Counted from the first letter of the stretch, positions 1-8,726 are shown. The stretch is 64,000 nucleotides of DNA from Saccharibacillus endophyticus (GCF_013185185.1 NZ_JAAZWE010000001.1:620001-684000), one strand, 5' to 3'. Made by a program: numbers and translations. Notes: generated from the sequence alone by a model not told the origin.

Positions 1-379
1 CCCCGATCACGATATGCAGCATCGTGATGATGATGAATGCGATCGCGACGGACGTTCCGTGAATCGCCGCTTCGTTGTTCCAGCCGAAGCTATGGAACAA
101 CGGGCGCAGGAACGACGCGACCGCCGGTTCCCCGATCCAACCGAGTCCAAGCGAAGCCAGCGTAATCCCGAGCTGACACGCCGACAGATACGCATCCAGG
201 TTTTGCACCATGCTTCGGGCAAAACCGGCACGCTTGCTGCCGCTGTCCGCCATCGTGGCAATTCGGCTTTCGCGCAAACGCACCATCGCGAATTCCGCCG
301 CTACAAAAAATCCGTTCAAACCTACAAGCAGCACGACCATTAAAATACTTAACCAACCTGGCAAGGGGTCACTAGTCAA
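1..379 (-). CDS. HlyC/CorC (CNNM/DUF21) family transporter, N-terminal part, cut by window edge
   Basis: Translation of the minus strand from about 379 to the left edge gives a hydrophobic N-terminus followed by FFVAAEFAMVRLRESRI, then LDAYLSACQLGITLASLGLGW and a second hydrophobic stretch ending in HIVIG. This is the hallmark start of the DUF21 membrane domain of HlyC/CorC-type proteins, usually linked to Mg2+ or Co2+ homeostasis; the CBS and CorC_HlyC domains would lie outside the window. The start is uncertain: a TTG at 379 follows an in-frame stop near 421, and an in-frame ATG lies at 342. The gene is partial, so whether it is intact cannot be judged. Confidence 0.8.
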   Translation of the reverse strand, partial: MTSDPLPGWLSILMVVLLVGLNGFFVAAEFAMVRLRESRIATMADSGSKRAGFARSMVQNLDAYLSACQLGITLASLGLGWIGEPAVASFLRPLFHSFGWNNEAAIHGTSVAIAFIIITMLHIVIG

Positions 380-718
380 TATACATCCCGTTTCCGCGCC
401 GCTTATCCAAGCGTTACGCTATCGGAAAACGGGTCCACCTCCTTCGTTTTCCTGAGTCATTTTGTTTCGCCTTTTCCGAAAAATGCTTATTTTGCGGTCT
501 GTCGACCCAAACTAGCAACTCCCCAATTTAGCTCACTCCGTTTCTTTTTAGCTATACGTTCAATTATAATTGTTAGTTACCCGCAGCAAAATAGGAATGA
601 AAGGTCAAAAAAGCCAAAAAACCGCCCTGAGGGCGGTTTAAAGCCTATTTTCTCGACCCATTCTCACTTCTGGCGTTCCCGCACGGTCTCGCTCACGCTT
701 TTACGGCGGTTCCTCCGA
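380..718. other. Intergenic region with leader hairpin and terminator
   Basis: No gene is seen. On the minus strand a GGAGGT (near 447) is followed by an inverted repeat (CGGAAAACGGG at 423-433 pairing with CCCGTTTCCG at 387-396), just ahead of the HlyC/CorC start; it could be a leader structure, but I do not recognise a known riboswitch. The terminator of the neighbouring methyltransferase gene is listed separately. Confidence 0.5.
619..639 (-). terminator. Rho-independent terminator of methyltransferase gene
   Basis: AAACCGCCCTGAGGGCGGTTT is a perfect hairpin. Read on the minus strand it is followed by a T-rich stretch, 80 bases after the stop of the upstream methyltransferase gene. Confidence 0.85.
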
Positions 719-1510
719 TTATTTATGCGCGATTAAGGTGAATGTCTTCGGAATGCCTTTGTCGAAACTGTCGCCGGATAAGTTGGGTTCCTCATCAAGC
801 CGAACGATCACAAGGCTGTTTTGAGCTACCGCGGTCACGATCTCCCCGAGATTCCATTTGCGAAGCAGAACCTTCGGCGGTTCGCCCTCCGCGTATTTGG
901 CAAAGGAAGCTTCTTGTTCTTCCAGCGACGTATCGAAGTAATCCCCGTCTACCTTATGCTTGCGAATCTTGGCCGTCGTTCCGCGCGAAGAAATCAGCTT
1001 CGTCGAAACCGGATGGAAATCGCGAAGCACAAATCGTCCACCAGGCGCGAGCAGCGTCTGAACCACGTTCATAAACGGATTCAGGTCCGTGAAGTAATGC
1101 AGGATGCCCATTTCCGCAAATACGATATCGAAGGTTCCGGCGAGATTCGTCACGTCCAGCTTGAGCACATCCGAAATCATATAATCCAGGGGAACGCCCG
1201 CCGCTTCTGCCAACTCCAACGCATAACGATGATTGCCCGGCGAAAAGTCGACGACGGCAACCGAAGCACCGAGCAGCGCAAGTGCAACCGCTTTGCTTCC
1301 GTTGGAGCCCATCAGGTTCATGATTCGTTTGCCTGAAGGATCGCCGATCGCGTCTCCCAGCACGGACAACGATTTCAATGGCTGCTTGCCGATTCTGTCT
1401 GCCGCTTCATCGGGCCTTCCGAAGCGTTGAACCCAAGCCTCGTACGTTTCCCGATTCCAGGCCTCTTCGTTGAAAGGATGGGCAGCATTCTGTTGTTCTT
1501 GGTTGTTCAT
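719..1510 (-). CDS. Class I SAM-dependent methyltransferase
   Basis: The 263-residue protein carries a Rossmann methyltransferase core: a motif I region (MNLMGSNGSKAVALALLGA) at about 65-83, an acidic motif II (AVVDFSP), and FDIVFAEMGILHYF as the post-I/motif IV region, then a GGRFVLRDFHP strand. This resembles ubiE/Methyltransf_11 and _25 enzymes; the substrate cannot be told. The ATG at 1510 follows AGGAAG at good spacing. It appears monocistronic, with its own terminator, although it lies 45 bp downstream of the hypothetical gene that ends at 1556. Confidence 0.85.
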   Translation of the reverse strand: MNNQEQQNAAHPFNEEAWNRETYEAWVQRFGRPDEAADRIGKQPLKSLSVLGDAIGDPSGKRIMNLMGSNGSKAVALALLGASVAVVDFSPGNHRYALELAEAAGVPLDYMISDVLKLDVTNLAGTFDIVFAEMGILHYFTDLNPFMNVVQTLLAPGGRFVLRDFHPVSTKLISSRGTTAKIRKHKVDGDYFDTSLEEQEASFAKYAEGEPPKVLLRKWNLGEIVTAVAQNSLVIVRLDEEPNLSGDSFDKGIPKTFTLIAHK

Positions 1511-1555
1511 ATTCGACTTCCTTTCGATACCGCGCTCAGATCGCTGAACGACGCA

Positions 1556-3025
1556 CTAATCCTGAACCAAAATTATTCCGCGTTCGACTGCCGGAGCCGA
1601 ATCAGCTTTCAGCAATCGAATCGTTTGAAGCACGCGCAGGTTCGGCAAATGCTGAAGATCTTCAAGCGTATGCACGTCGAAGCAGCCGTCTTCTCCGTTC
1701 CAGAACGGAATAATCTGAAGCTGAACCTGCTGCCCGCTGCCGATAACAAGCTTCGTGACTTTCGATAAGTCCTCCTCCGTCAATACCAGGCGCTCGAAAT
1801 ACTCTCGAACCTCAGGAATCGGTCGGTCTCCTTCTTCGGCAATCGATATCTCGCGCAGTGCATACTCTTGGACGAATACGCCTACGTCGAAACGCGGAGT
1901 CAACACGTTTTGTTTGTACATCAATTCTTCGATAACCGCAAGCTTAAAGTTAAAATCCGCGAATGAGATCCCCTTGACCCCATTTTTGGTGCTTGGCATG
2001 CTGTCGGCTTCGATCTGCGCAATAATCGCATTCGCCTGCCGGAGCGTCTCCGCGGCTTTCGCGGCCAGAGCGGTCTTGCGATGTTGGGTAACGGTCAAAT
2101 CAAGCACCAGTCGCCGATCATTGGATCTGGCGATCTGAAGCAAAGGCTGGCGCAGCAGAGGATAATAGATAAACGTATCGATAAATTCGTCGAATTGTTC
2201 ATCCGACCATGCAGGCATATACCGTGCAAGTGCATCCAACACGGGGCGAATGCCGCGTTCAAGCACGGCAGCTCCCTCGCCCATAAACGAAGAAGCCAGA
2301 CTGAAATAAGCTTTGCCCTTACTATCGCTGGATTGATCCAGCTCCAGATAGAAGTTAATAAGCTGCGCAATCTCTTCCGCATACCCGGGATGGTACCCCA
2401 ACATATAGACATGAACATGATTGCAAGCCGGATAGAACGTTCGAATCAACTCCGGAAGCAAAATTGAGGCTTCCGAACGCAGATCATCATCATCCATATA
2501 ATGCGGATGGTTGAAATAGATTTCAAACAGTGCTGCGGCGGCGCGTGAAAGCCCGTGAAAAACCGGATCGCGCTGATCGGCACCCGTCCCCTTCTCAATC
2601 CATTCGCGCAGCAGCCCAAGTACACGCGTATGGCTGGATCGCAACTCATCCCGAAGCGCATAGGAACTTTCGAGCGAGGCCTTGCGAAGTGCAAACAGCT
2701 CGGTTAATTTGGCTGTTTTTCGTGCGGATATTGCTTCTGTGAACGGTTCTTTTTCCAAAATATTCAGCATCGTGTCATAAAACCATGCGCGTTCCTCGAC
2801 GGTTAGCAGGACAAACATCGACCACGCTTCGTTGATCCGTTCATCCACGCGCTTTTGGTTCTCTTCCTCAAGCTCGAAATCGTCCACCCACTCGAAAGAA
2901 GCCTCGATTATTGCCCGACCTTCCGGTTCAGGCGTGAATCCTTGCAACCGATTCAGCAATCGGTGCGAGAGTTCCGAGGGCTCTTCGTCGGGATTTGCCC
3001 GAAGCAGGGCTTGGAGCTTGGTCAT
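1556..3025 (-). CDS. Conserved hypothetical protein, mostly helical, 489 aa
   Basis: I do not recognise a characterised family. The first ~330 residues look alpha-helical and acidic, with no signal peptide or membrane segment. The C-terminal ~140 residues (from SFADFNFKLAVIEELMYKQ onward, including a predicted beta region VTKLVIGSGQQVQLQIIPFW) resemble a separate domain of the DUF6892 type; that assignment is from memory and weak. The ATG at 3025 is preceded by GGGAGG. The gap of 45 bp to the methyltransferase gene on the same strand allows co-transcription. Confidence 0.7.
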   Translation of the reverse strand: MTKLQALLRANPDEEPSELSHRLLNRLQGFTPEPEGRAIIEASFEWVDDFELEEENQKRVDERINEAWSMFVLLTVEERAWFYDTMLNILEKEPFTEAISARKTAKLTELFALRKASLESSYALRDELRSSHTRVLGLLREWIEKGTGADQRDPVFHGLSRAAAALFEIYFNHPHYMDDDDLRSEASILLPELIRTFYPACNHVHVYMLGYHPGYAEEIAQLINFYLELDQSSDSKGKAYFSLASSFMGEGAAVLERGIRPVLDALARYMPAWSDEQFDEFIDTFIYYPLLRQPLLQIARSNDRRLVLDLTVTQHRKTALAAKAAETLRQANAIIAQIEADSMPSTKNGVKGISFADFNFKLAVIEELMYKQNVLTPRFDVGVFVQEYALREISIAEEGDRPIPEVREYFERLVLTEEDLSKVTKLVIGSGQQVQLQIIPFWNGEDGCFDVHTLEDLQHLPNLRVLQTIRLLKADSAPAVERGIILVQD

Positions 3026-3385
3026 CGTATTTCCTCCCAGTACATATGTCCATTACGTAACAATTTTTGTTCCTATAATAGTAACATTTAGTTTACCCCC
3101 TGTACTAGTCCGGCTTTTTGGAATCCTTTAGAATTCTAACGAAATGCCGGAAGATTTTTGCCGTTCTTTGCATTCCGTCAACGATACCTCCCTTATCGAT
3201 CAGACAAAAGGCCTGTTTTGTTGAAATTAGTGCTCGTGAAAATGGTTGTTCGGTTATGCATGACAGCAATATGTAAGACCTTGAGCCTATCTCTATCATA
3301 AGGCTTTCTGCATTCTTTTCAAAGCCGAAGAGCCGGAATGCGCGCATCCCTCTTGATAGACGCACCGATTCCGGCTTTGGTTGGA
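3026..3385. other. Intergenic region, no gene supported
   Basis: A 360-base gap. It holds the promoter side of the hypothetical gene ending at 3025 (minus strand) and, at 3321-3378, a long hairpin. A minus-strand open frame (3105-3365) exists but starts inside that hairpin and shows no family resemblance, so I do not call it. Confidence 0.5.
3321..3378 (-). terminator. Long hairpin, likely terminator after the GH29 gene
   Basis: AGCCGGAAT (3331-3339) pairs with ATTCCGGCT (3368-3376), with an outer AAAGCCG/CGGCTTT alternative. It lies just beyond the stop of the minus-strand fucosidase gene. The T-run is poor, so this may be an mRNA 3' end hairpin rather than a strong terminator. Confidence 0.5.
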
Positions 3386-4831
3386 TTACGAATGAAGGAA
3401 GTTTACGAACAATCGAGACAATGTCGGAAATTCCCGGTATTGCTTCATAACGACTCGGATTTGCGCAGTTTGTACAGGCTCAAAACGCAAGATTTTAAGA
3501 TGCCCCACAATTCCGCCTTCTGTAATCTGCTTCCATTCTCCAACGGTTTCCTGATGAGCATCTACCGGCCTAGCCAATACTTCAAAGGCTTCAATCCGTT
3601 GTCCTGCCGGCAAATATTCCCCGAGACTCAAGGTATCAATCCACTGCGATTGCTCCCACGTTAGTTCCACCCAAGGATCAACGTCTCTCTTTTCCGGCTG
3701 CCAAAATGAATCGTTCTCGCCTGAATGGGCAGAGGAAACGAGTTCAACACCGGCTTGTCCGCTTGAAGTTCGTACGCTCACTCCCTGCATCAACGAAGGA
3801 TCCCGAAGCTGCGATATTCTCTGCCCGAGGTCCTCCAGCGCCAAACGATCCGGCTTAGCGATACGTCCCTGCGCATCGGGCGGTACATTCAGCAGAAACG
3901 TCGCATTCCCCCCGACCGCATTCAGATAAATCCCGAACAATTCTTCGCCGCTGCGAACCCGTTCGTCTTCTTCCTGATGGTAGAACCAACCGGGACGAAT
4001 CGAAGTGTTCACTTCCGCGGGATACCAGACCCATTCGCCGTCGTAAGATTCAATTGCCTGCCTGCTGCCCAAGTCTTCTTCCATCGAATCGAAAGAACGC
4101 GAGAACTCCCCATCGTCGGCCTGCTGCGACTTCTCGGCCGTCTTCTCCGCATCGCGCAGCGGCGCAGGCACGACGCTCCATTCCTGATTCCGCGTCTGTC
4201 CCGCCTCGTTGCCGACCCAGCGGATATCCGGTCCGCATACGCTGATCACGCAATCCGGCTGCAAACGGCGAACCGTCTCGTAGTACAGCTCCCAGTTATA
4301 AAACTGCTTTTTTCCGCTGGCTCCTTCTCCGTTCGCTCCATCCAGCCATACGCATCCAACCTCGCCGTAATTCGTCAACAGCTCCGTCAGTTGGCGGACA
4401 TAGAAGTTGTCGTAAGCGGCTCCTTCTCCATAGCTGCTTTCCGTCCGGTCCCAGGGAGAGAGATAGACCCCGAATTTCAACCCGTATTTCCGGCAGGCTT
4501 CCGATACTTCCCGCACCAGATCGCCTTTGCCGTCGCGCCAAGGAGTGCAGGCAACGGTATGCTTCGAGTATTCGCTCGGCCACAGACAGAATCCGTCATG
4601 ATGTTTACAGGTCAAAATCACTGCCCGCATGCCGGAACCCGCAAGAATCGCCACCCATTCCTCTGCATCGAGCGACCGGGGATCGAAGATCGATAGGTCC
4701 TCATGGCCTTCGCCCCATTCGCGTCCGGTCATCGTGTTCATTCCGAAATGAATAAATCCATAGAACTCCAAACGCTGCCAAGCGAGTTGTCTGGCCGATG
4801 GAGCAACTTTCGCGATGTCATGCAAGTCCAC
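3386..4831 (-). CDS. Alpha-L-fucosidase, GH29 family, intracellular
   Basis: Hydrolyses terminal alpha-L-fucose from oligosaccharides. Family signs are FIHFG at 26-30, TCKHHDGFCLW at 74-84, and VWLDGANGEG around 161-170, where D164 is the expected catalytic nucleophile. The C-terminal ~130 residues form a beta-rich, probably carbohydrate-binding (F5/8 type C-like) region. No signal peptide, so it should act on imported sugars. The start is a GTG at 4831 behind AAGGAAG. It is transcribed divergently from the GH30 gene, 135 bp away, which suggests shared control of a glycan-degrading pair. Confidence 0.9.
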   Translation of the reverse strand: MDLHDIAKVAPSARQLAWQRLEFYGFIHFGMNTMTGREWGEGHEDLSIFDPRSLDAEEWVAILAGSGMRAVILTCKHHDGFCLWPSEYSKHTVACTPWRDGKGDLVREVSEACRKYGLKFGVYLSPWDRTESSYGEGAAYDNFYVRQLTELLTNYGEVGCVWLDGANGEGASGKKQFYNWELYYETVRRLQPDCVISVCGPDIRWVGNEAGQTRNQEWSVVPAPLRDAEKTAEKSQQADDGEFSRSFDSMEEDLGSRQAIESYDGEWVWYPAEVNTSIRPGWFYHQEEDERVRSGEELFGIYLNAVGGNATFLLNVPPDAQGRIAKPDRLALEDLGQRISQLRDPSLMQGVSVRTSSGQAGVELVSSAHSGENDSFWQPEKRDVDPWVELTWEQSQWIDTLSLGEYLPAGQRIEAFEVLARPVDAHQETVGEWKQITEGGIVGHLKILRFEPVQTAQIRVVMKQYREFPTLSRLFVNFLHS

Positions 4832-4966
4832 TACAGCACTTCCTTTCCGCTAAAAAGGTTCACTCCAAAAGCATAACCGATCTGCATGAAAGATGCGCGT
4901 TTTCAGAGCGAGACGAATGATTCCCGGTTATACTATAGAAGAATTCGAATCTGAAGGAGGCGAATC

Positions 4967-6412
4967 ATGGGGAACGAACAAGCCGAAAATGCTGCTTTAT
5001 CCTCGATCGAGATCGATCTGTCCGTCAAGCATCAGACTTTTGAAGGTTGGGGAACGTCTCTCGCCTGGTGGGCCAATGTGCTGGGAGGGTGGAGCGAGGC
5101 ACGTAGACGCGAGATTGTGGAAAAGCTATATTCTGCGGAATCGGGATTGGGCATGAATATCGCTCGTTACAATATCGGAGGCACGAAAGACACGGAAGAT
5201 CCTTATTTGGACTACAGCAAGGCGATTTTATCTTTTCAAAACGAAGACGGAAGCTGGGATTGGTCGCGAGATGCGAATCAGCGGGAGATCGTGGAGTTGA
5301 TTCGCGACGTGACCGATGAACCGATCTTTGAAGCCTTTTCCAACTGCCCGCCCTGGTGGATGACTCTTGCGTACGATCCGCGGCAGCCGGACGGCGCGCA
5401 AGGCGCGACGACGGGAGGCATCGATGGCGGAGATAACTTAAAACCCGGCTCGGAACGCGAATTCGCTCGTTATCTGGTTGAGGTTGTCCGGCATTTTCGA
5501 GATGAACATGGGCTTACGTTCCGCACGCTTGCTCCGTTCAACGAACCCGTTGCAGGCTGGTGGAAGCATCGGATTACGAAGCAAGAAGGCGCACAGATTC
5601 GGCCTGAACAGCAGCAAATCGTGATTCGAGAGGCTGTTGCGGCTTTACAGGAGGCCGGACTTTCGGATACCTCGATCAGCGCATCCGATGAATCGTTTGT
5701 CGAGATGGCGCTGAATACGTGGAACGCCTTCTCGCCTGAGGTGAAAGCACTGATCCCGCAGGTAAATACCCACACGTACAATGATTCAAGCTATGATCCG
5801 GAAGATTTTATGAAGGCGGTTACATCCGATAGGAAAAAGCTTTGGATGTCCGAAGTCGGCTTTGAAAACGGGGCTCACCCGACGGACGATCCGCATTCGA
5901 TGGCAGGCGCAAAACGATTAGCTCAAAGCATCACCAAAGATTTGAAAATCATGCGCTCTGAAGCCTGGGTGTATTGGCAAGCTGTCGAAAGCAATGTCAG
6001 CACGTGGGGATTGATTTTTGCTCCGTTTGAACATAATGAATCAGAGTCTTACTCTATGTACAAGCAATATTATGCACTCGGCAACTACAGTACATTCATT
6101 CGTCCGGGAAGCGTCATTGTTCATAACGATAGCGAGAAGTCGCTCGCGGCGCTCGACTCTGCTGCGAATCGTCTGACGATCGTCACCTATAACGACAGCG
6201 ATACGGAATCGGCCAGCTACGCTTATCGGTTAAAGGGATTAGCCGCGTCTGGCGATCGTGCCTTGCTTCAAGCACGCGTATACCGGACGAGCGCTGAAGA
6301 AGATCTGGTTGAGCTGGAATCCATAACGCTGGACAATGGGACTTTTACGGCTGAAGCTGTTCCGGAGTCGGTAACGACGTATGTGATTGATCAGGCGGCT
6401 GCAACAACATAA
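4967..6412 (+). CDS. GH30 family glycosidase (endo-beta-1,6-galactanase-like), intracellular
   Basis: 481 residues with a (beta/alpha)8 barrel and a C-terminal beta-sandwich typical of GH30. The EGWGTSLAWWA motif near the N-terminus, the acid/base E193 in PFNEP and the nucleophile E296 in WMSEVGFE are all present, so it should be active. The YNIGG and NCPPWWM stretches resemble beta-1,6-galactanases and related glycoside hydrolases more than glucosylceramidases; the exact substrate is open. There is no signal peptide. The ATG follows GAAGGAGG. It is divergent from the GH29 gene and followed by a strong terminator. Confidence 0.85.
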   Translation: MGNEQAENAALSSIEIDLSVKHQTFEGWGTSLAWWANVLGGWSEARRREIVEKLYSAESGLGMNIARYNIGGTKDTEDPYLDYSKAILSFQNEDGSWDWSRDANQREIVELIRDVTDEPIFEAFSNCPPWWMTLAYDPRQPDGAQGATTGGIDGGDNLKPGSEREFARYLVEVVRHFRDEHGLTFRTLAPFNEPVAGWWKHRITKQEGAQIRPEQQQIVIREAVAALQEAGLSDTSISASDESFVEMALNTWNAFSPEVKALIPQVNTHTYNDSSYDPEDFMKAVTSDRKKLWMSEVGFENGAHPTDDPHSMAGAKRLAQSITKDLKIMRSEAWVYWQAVESNVSTWGLIFAPFEHNESESYSMYKQYYALGNYSTFIRPGSVIVHNDSEKSLAALDSAANRLTIVTYNDSDTESASYAYRLKGLAASGDRALLQARVYRTSAEEDLVELESITLDNGTFTAEAVPESVTTYVIDQAAATT

Positions 6413-6414
6413 CC

Positions 6415-6460
6415 AAAAAGACCTTCTCCGCACGACGAGTGTCGGAAAAGGTCTTTATTT
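6415..6460 (+). terminator. Terminator of GH30 gene
   Basis: AAAAAGACCTT pairs with AAGGTCTTT across a GC-containing centre, followed by ATTTATT; it begins three bases after the stop codon. Confidence 0.85.
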
Positions 6461-6533
6461 ATTGCCATTCATGGGCCATCAAGCCTCGCTTTGTTCGTTA
6501 GGATTGGATTTGCTCACGGGTCGAACCGTTAAC

Positions 6534-6938
6534 TTATTGTCCGGCGAAAAAGGCTTCGTTGCCCGAGTAGAAGTATCCGGTCGTATCATTGAATACCACA
6601 TAGTCGATGCAATTCAGGGGTACAACGGTACGCTGTCCGTATTCGATGCTCAATACGACATGGTCGCTGCCCGCCGCTTCAAGTCGTCCTTCGACCGAAG
6701 TTGACATGAAGCCGATATTCATTCCGGGTACGATATAAAAAGTGCCTGTGCGTCCCAGGTTATTTTGCAAAGTGGAGATCACGTTAGGCTGCTCGTAGTT
6801 GGTCTGCGGAATGGACGCTTCGATCATCGGCGATCCCGATCTGGCCAACGGATTACGGAACCCAACCCCGCCTCTTCCTGCCATGCCGTTCATGCCGCTG
6901 CTGATCCGATAAGTCACCGGTGAATAGGAATATTCCAT
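6534..6938 (-). CDS. gerQ: GerQ-like spore coat protein
   Basis: Start chosen at 6938 (MEYSYSPVTYR) because GGAGGG stands in front of it. The C-terminal half (TFYIVPGMNIGFMS, then VEGRLEAAGSDHVVLS and VVPLNCIDYVVF) matches the core of GerQ, the inner coat protein that is cross-linked by transglutaminase and needed to localise the hydrolase CwlJ. The N-terminal 50 residues are Gly/Arg/Met rich and low complexity, as in coat proteins. 134 residues is shorter than the B. subtilis protein. The name rests on the C-terminal pattern only. Confidence 0.65.
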   Translation of the reverse strand: MEYSYSPVTYRISSGMNGMAGRGGVGFRNPLARSGSPMIEASIPQTNYEQPNVISTLQNNLGRTGTFYIVPGMNIGFMSTSVEGRLEAAGSDHVVLSIEYGQRTVVPLNCIDYVVFNDTTGYFYSGNEAFFAGQ

Positions 6939-7144
6939 ATAAATCCCTCCTCGTTTTTTGCGCGGATGCCCGCGAATGGATAAAGATGCGTTCACGTCCG
7001 CCCGGCTGTATCGTCCATTTAGAGAAGGTGAGATTACGATTAGAGTACAATTCATGCTTTATATCCTTATTATTACCCACGAAACTGAGAGGCAAACCTT
7101 ATTTTTACATGGGATATGGCAAAAAGGTGACGTGGGAGCTACAA

Positions 7145-7191
7145 TTCTCGGGCTCAAAGGCGTTTTGAACTGAATTTCTCCTCCGCTAGTT
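7145..7191 (+). repeat. Partial copy of intergenic repeat (3' half)
   Basis: GGGCTCAAAGGCGTTTTGAA followed by CTGAATTTCTCCTCCGCT matches the 3' part of the repeats at 8565-8726 (plus) and 8925-9073 (minus). Confidence 0.6.
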
Positions 7192-7230
7192 GTAGTGGTA
7201 GGAGAAAAAGAAAAACATAAAATGATTTAA

Positions 7231-7253
7231 GGCCTGCGCAAGGTACGCAGGCC
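7231..7253 (-). terminator. Hairpin downstream of SDR gene
   Basis: GGCCTGCG / CGCAGGCC with a 7-base loop, 25 bp after the SDR stop codon (minus strand). The following T-tract is weak. Confidence 0.6.
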
Positions 7254-7277
7254 GCTTTGAACATCTTCTTACTTCGC

Positions 7278-8024
7278 TTATTCGGCGTAAATCATTTTCC
7301 GCGTCATTCCGCCGTCCAGGACCAATTCGGCTCCGGTTAGGAAGGTGTTGTCGGGGTGCGTGATGTACAGGCAGGCGCGGGCGACGTCTTCCGGGGTGCC
7401 TACTCTGCCTATCGGATGTTGCTTGTGATCTTCTTTGCGCAGTTGGTCGTATTCTTTCGTTTCGATCCAGCCCGGGCTTATGCAATTGACTTGAATGCCG
7501 TCTCCTCCAAGCGATATGGCCAGCGAATGCGTCAGAGCGAGGATCGCTCCTTTGGATGCGGCATAGGCTTCGAAATTGGGTTCGGACATATGGGCGCGCG
7601 TCGAGCATAGGTTTACGACGGAGCCTTTTCCGTGCTTGCGCATATGCAAAGCGGCTTCCCGGGTTGCGAGAAACGTGCCGCGGACATTCGTATTCATCAC
7701 ATCGTCCCATTCTTTAACGGTCAACTCATACGGAGACTTCCAAATCCCGAATCCGGCATTATTGATCAGGATATCGATCCGGCCGAAGGCTTCGATCGTT
7801 TCTCGCATCAGTTGGGTAATATCCGATTCGTTAGAGACATCGCATGGAATAAAGATCGCTTCCCCGCCCGAATTACGGATTTCCGCAGCCGTTGCGGCTC
7901 CTTCGGGTTCTTGCGTATCGGCAAGCACGACACGTGCTCCTTTTTCAGCATAACTTTTAGCGACAGTCTTTCCTATTCCTTGAGCGGCGCCGGTTACGAT
8001 CACCGTCATCGATTCAAAACTCAT
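7278..8024 (-). CDS. Classical short-chain dehydrogenase/reductase
   Basis: 248-residue NAD(P)-dependent oxidoreductase. TGAAQGIG (11-18) is the cofactor-binding glycine motif, NNAG follows at about 88-91, and YAASK carries the catalytic Tyr and Lys; the ISPGWIET segment is also classical. The acidic residue after beta-2 (VVLADTQ) points to NAD rather than NADP. FabG- or glucose-dehydrogenase-like; the substrate is not inferable. Start at 8024 follows GGGAG. It stands alone between hairpins. Confidence 0.88.
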   Translation of the reverse strand: MSFESMTVIVTGAAQGIGKTVAKSYAEKGARVVLADTQEPEGAATAAEIRNSGGEAIFIPCDVSNESDITQLMRETIEAFGRIDILINNAGFGIWKSPYELTVKEWDDVMNTNVRGTFLATREAALHMRKHGKGSVVNLCSTRAHMSEPNFEAYAASKGAILALTHSLAISLGGDGIQVNCISPGWIETKEYDQLRKEDHKQHPIGRVGTPEDVARACLYITHPDNTFLTGAELVLDGGMTRKMIYAE

Positions 8025-8097
8025 ATTCTTGTCAGCTCCCTTCCCGTTTTCACTGCTTTATTATTACCCAAACGTCTTGCTGAAGGAAACCAAAGCA

Positions 8098-8129
8098 AAA
8101 AGTCCTTCGCGGGGTGAGGCGAAAGACTT
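8098..8129 (-). terminator. Terminator of the small Cys-rich gene
   Basis: Minus strand AAGTCTTTCGC pairs with GCGAAGGACTT, followed by TTTTGC. It lies 85 bp downstream of the small gene and upstream of the SDR start. Confidence 0.7.
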
Positions 8130-8153
8130 GATGTCCGGCAAGCGGATTTATTA

Positions 8154-8169
8154 TGTGATTAAATTCACT
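8154..8169. promoter_or_regulatory. Crp/Fnr-type site
   Basis: TGTGATTAAATTCACT fits the TGTGA-N6-TCACA pattern bound by Crp/Fnr-family regulators of Bacillales. It lies 3' of the small gene and about 130 bp upstream of the SDR start, so its target is unclear. Confidence 0.45.
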
Positions 8170-8213
8170 TAACGGGGTGCAAAATGTGTCTTCTGCACAT
8201 CCGGGCGTCGGAA

Positions 8214-8396
8214 TTACGCGTAGTACATGTTCAGCAGTTGATTCGTTTCTGCGCTTTCGTTCTCTTCATTGTTCAGCAATCCTTGTTCAGCCCAGCAAGC
8301 CAAGCATTGTTCTTCGGTTTCGCAAAGGTGAGCGTCTTCGCAGTTGTAGCAAAGGTTCAGGTAGTTACGAGTCAGTTGGGCAGTTGCGGTGGTCAT
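8214..8396 (-). CDS. Small Cys-rich protein, 60 aa
   Basis: Start at 8396 (MTTATAQL) is fixed by GGAGTGATCCAC in front of the ATG. Five cysteines lie close together as CYNC, LC and CLAC (within CYNCEDAHLCETEEQCLACW), suggesting metal or redox chemistry; the rest is acidic and Asn/Glu rich. I do not recognise the family. A perfect Crp/Fnr-type site is centred about 113 bp upstream of the start, and a terminator follows the gene, so it is probably a monocistronic, oxygen- or redox-responsive transcript. That regulation is inference. Confidence 0.7.
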   Translation of the reverse strand: MTTATAQLTRNYLNLCYNCEDAHLCETEEQCLACWAEQGLLNNEENESAETNQLLNMYYA

Positions 8397-8501
8397 GTGG
8401 ATCACTCCTCGATTTAATTTAAGTTTAGGGTTGTTTGAGTTGTCGTTTTGTTTTGTTGCATTCTTTATATTTAAAAAATAACAGATTTTTCGGCAGAATA
8501 A

Positions 8502-8517
8502 TGTGATTTATTTCACA
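8502..8517. promoter_or_regulatory. Perfect Crp/Fnr-type site upstream of small Cys gene
   Basis: TGTGATTTATTTCACA, inside the larger palindrome ATAATGTGA...TCACATTAT. On the minus strand a TATTTT (-10-like) lies about 30 bp downstream of the site centre, the spacing expected for an activator site centred near -41.5. Confidence 0.6.
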
Positions 8518-8564
8518 TTATCTGAAATGAATTAAAATTTTCTGTTCGTTGTGTGGTTAAAGTG

Positions 8565-8726
8565 CGGCGCTGCGGGAGAAATTCGTTCAAGTCGCTGTCT
8601 CACCCGGAAAGTTGAATTGGATTTGAATAAGGAGTCTTTCCGGGTTCAAAGGCGTCAACATAAAACTGAATGTTACCGCAGGTTTTCTTCGAAATCCTGT
8701 ATTTCACTGAATTTCTCCCTCCGCTT
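8565..8726 (+). repeat. Structured intergenic repeat, copy A
   Basis: Starts GCGCTGCGGGAGAAATT, then GTCGCTGTCTCACCCGGAAAG; ACCCGGAAAG pairs with CTTTCCGGGT about 25 bases later, followed by TCAAAGGCGT, ACTGAAT and finally CTGAATTTCTCCCTCCGCT. See copy B for covariation. Confidence 0.65.

Larger units (their letters stand above)
6939..7277. other. Intergenic region with partial copy of a dispersed repeat
   Basis: No gene supported. It holds a 47-bp relative of the repeat found at 8565-9073 (at 7145-7191, listed separately) and the hairpin at 7231-7253. Confidence 0.5.

Noticed and set aside
387..433. Magnesium or manganese riboswitch ahead of the CorC-like gene
   Set aside because: A hairpin exists, but none of the conserved M-box or yybP-ykoY sequences are visible.
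3105..3365. Minus-strand open frame in the gap before the GH29 gene
   Set aside because: It begins within the terminator hairpin, has no family resemblance and the codon pattern is not host-like.
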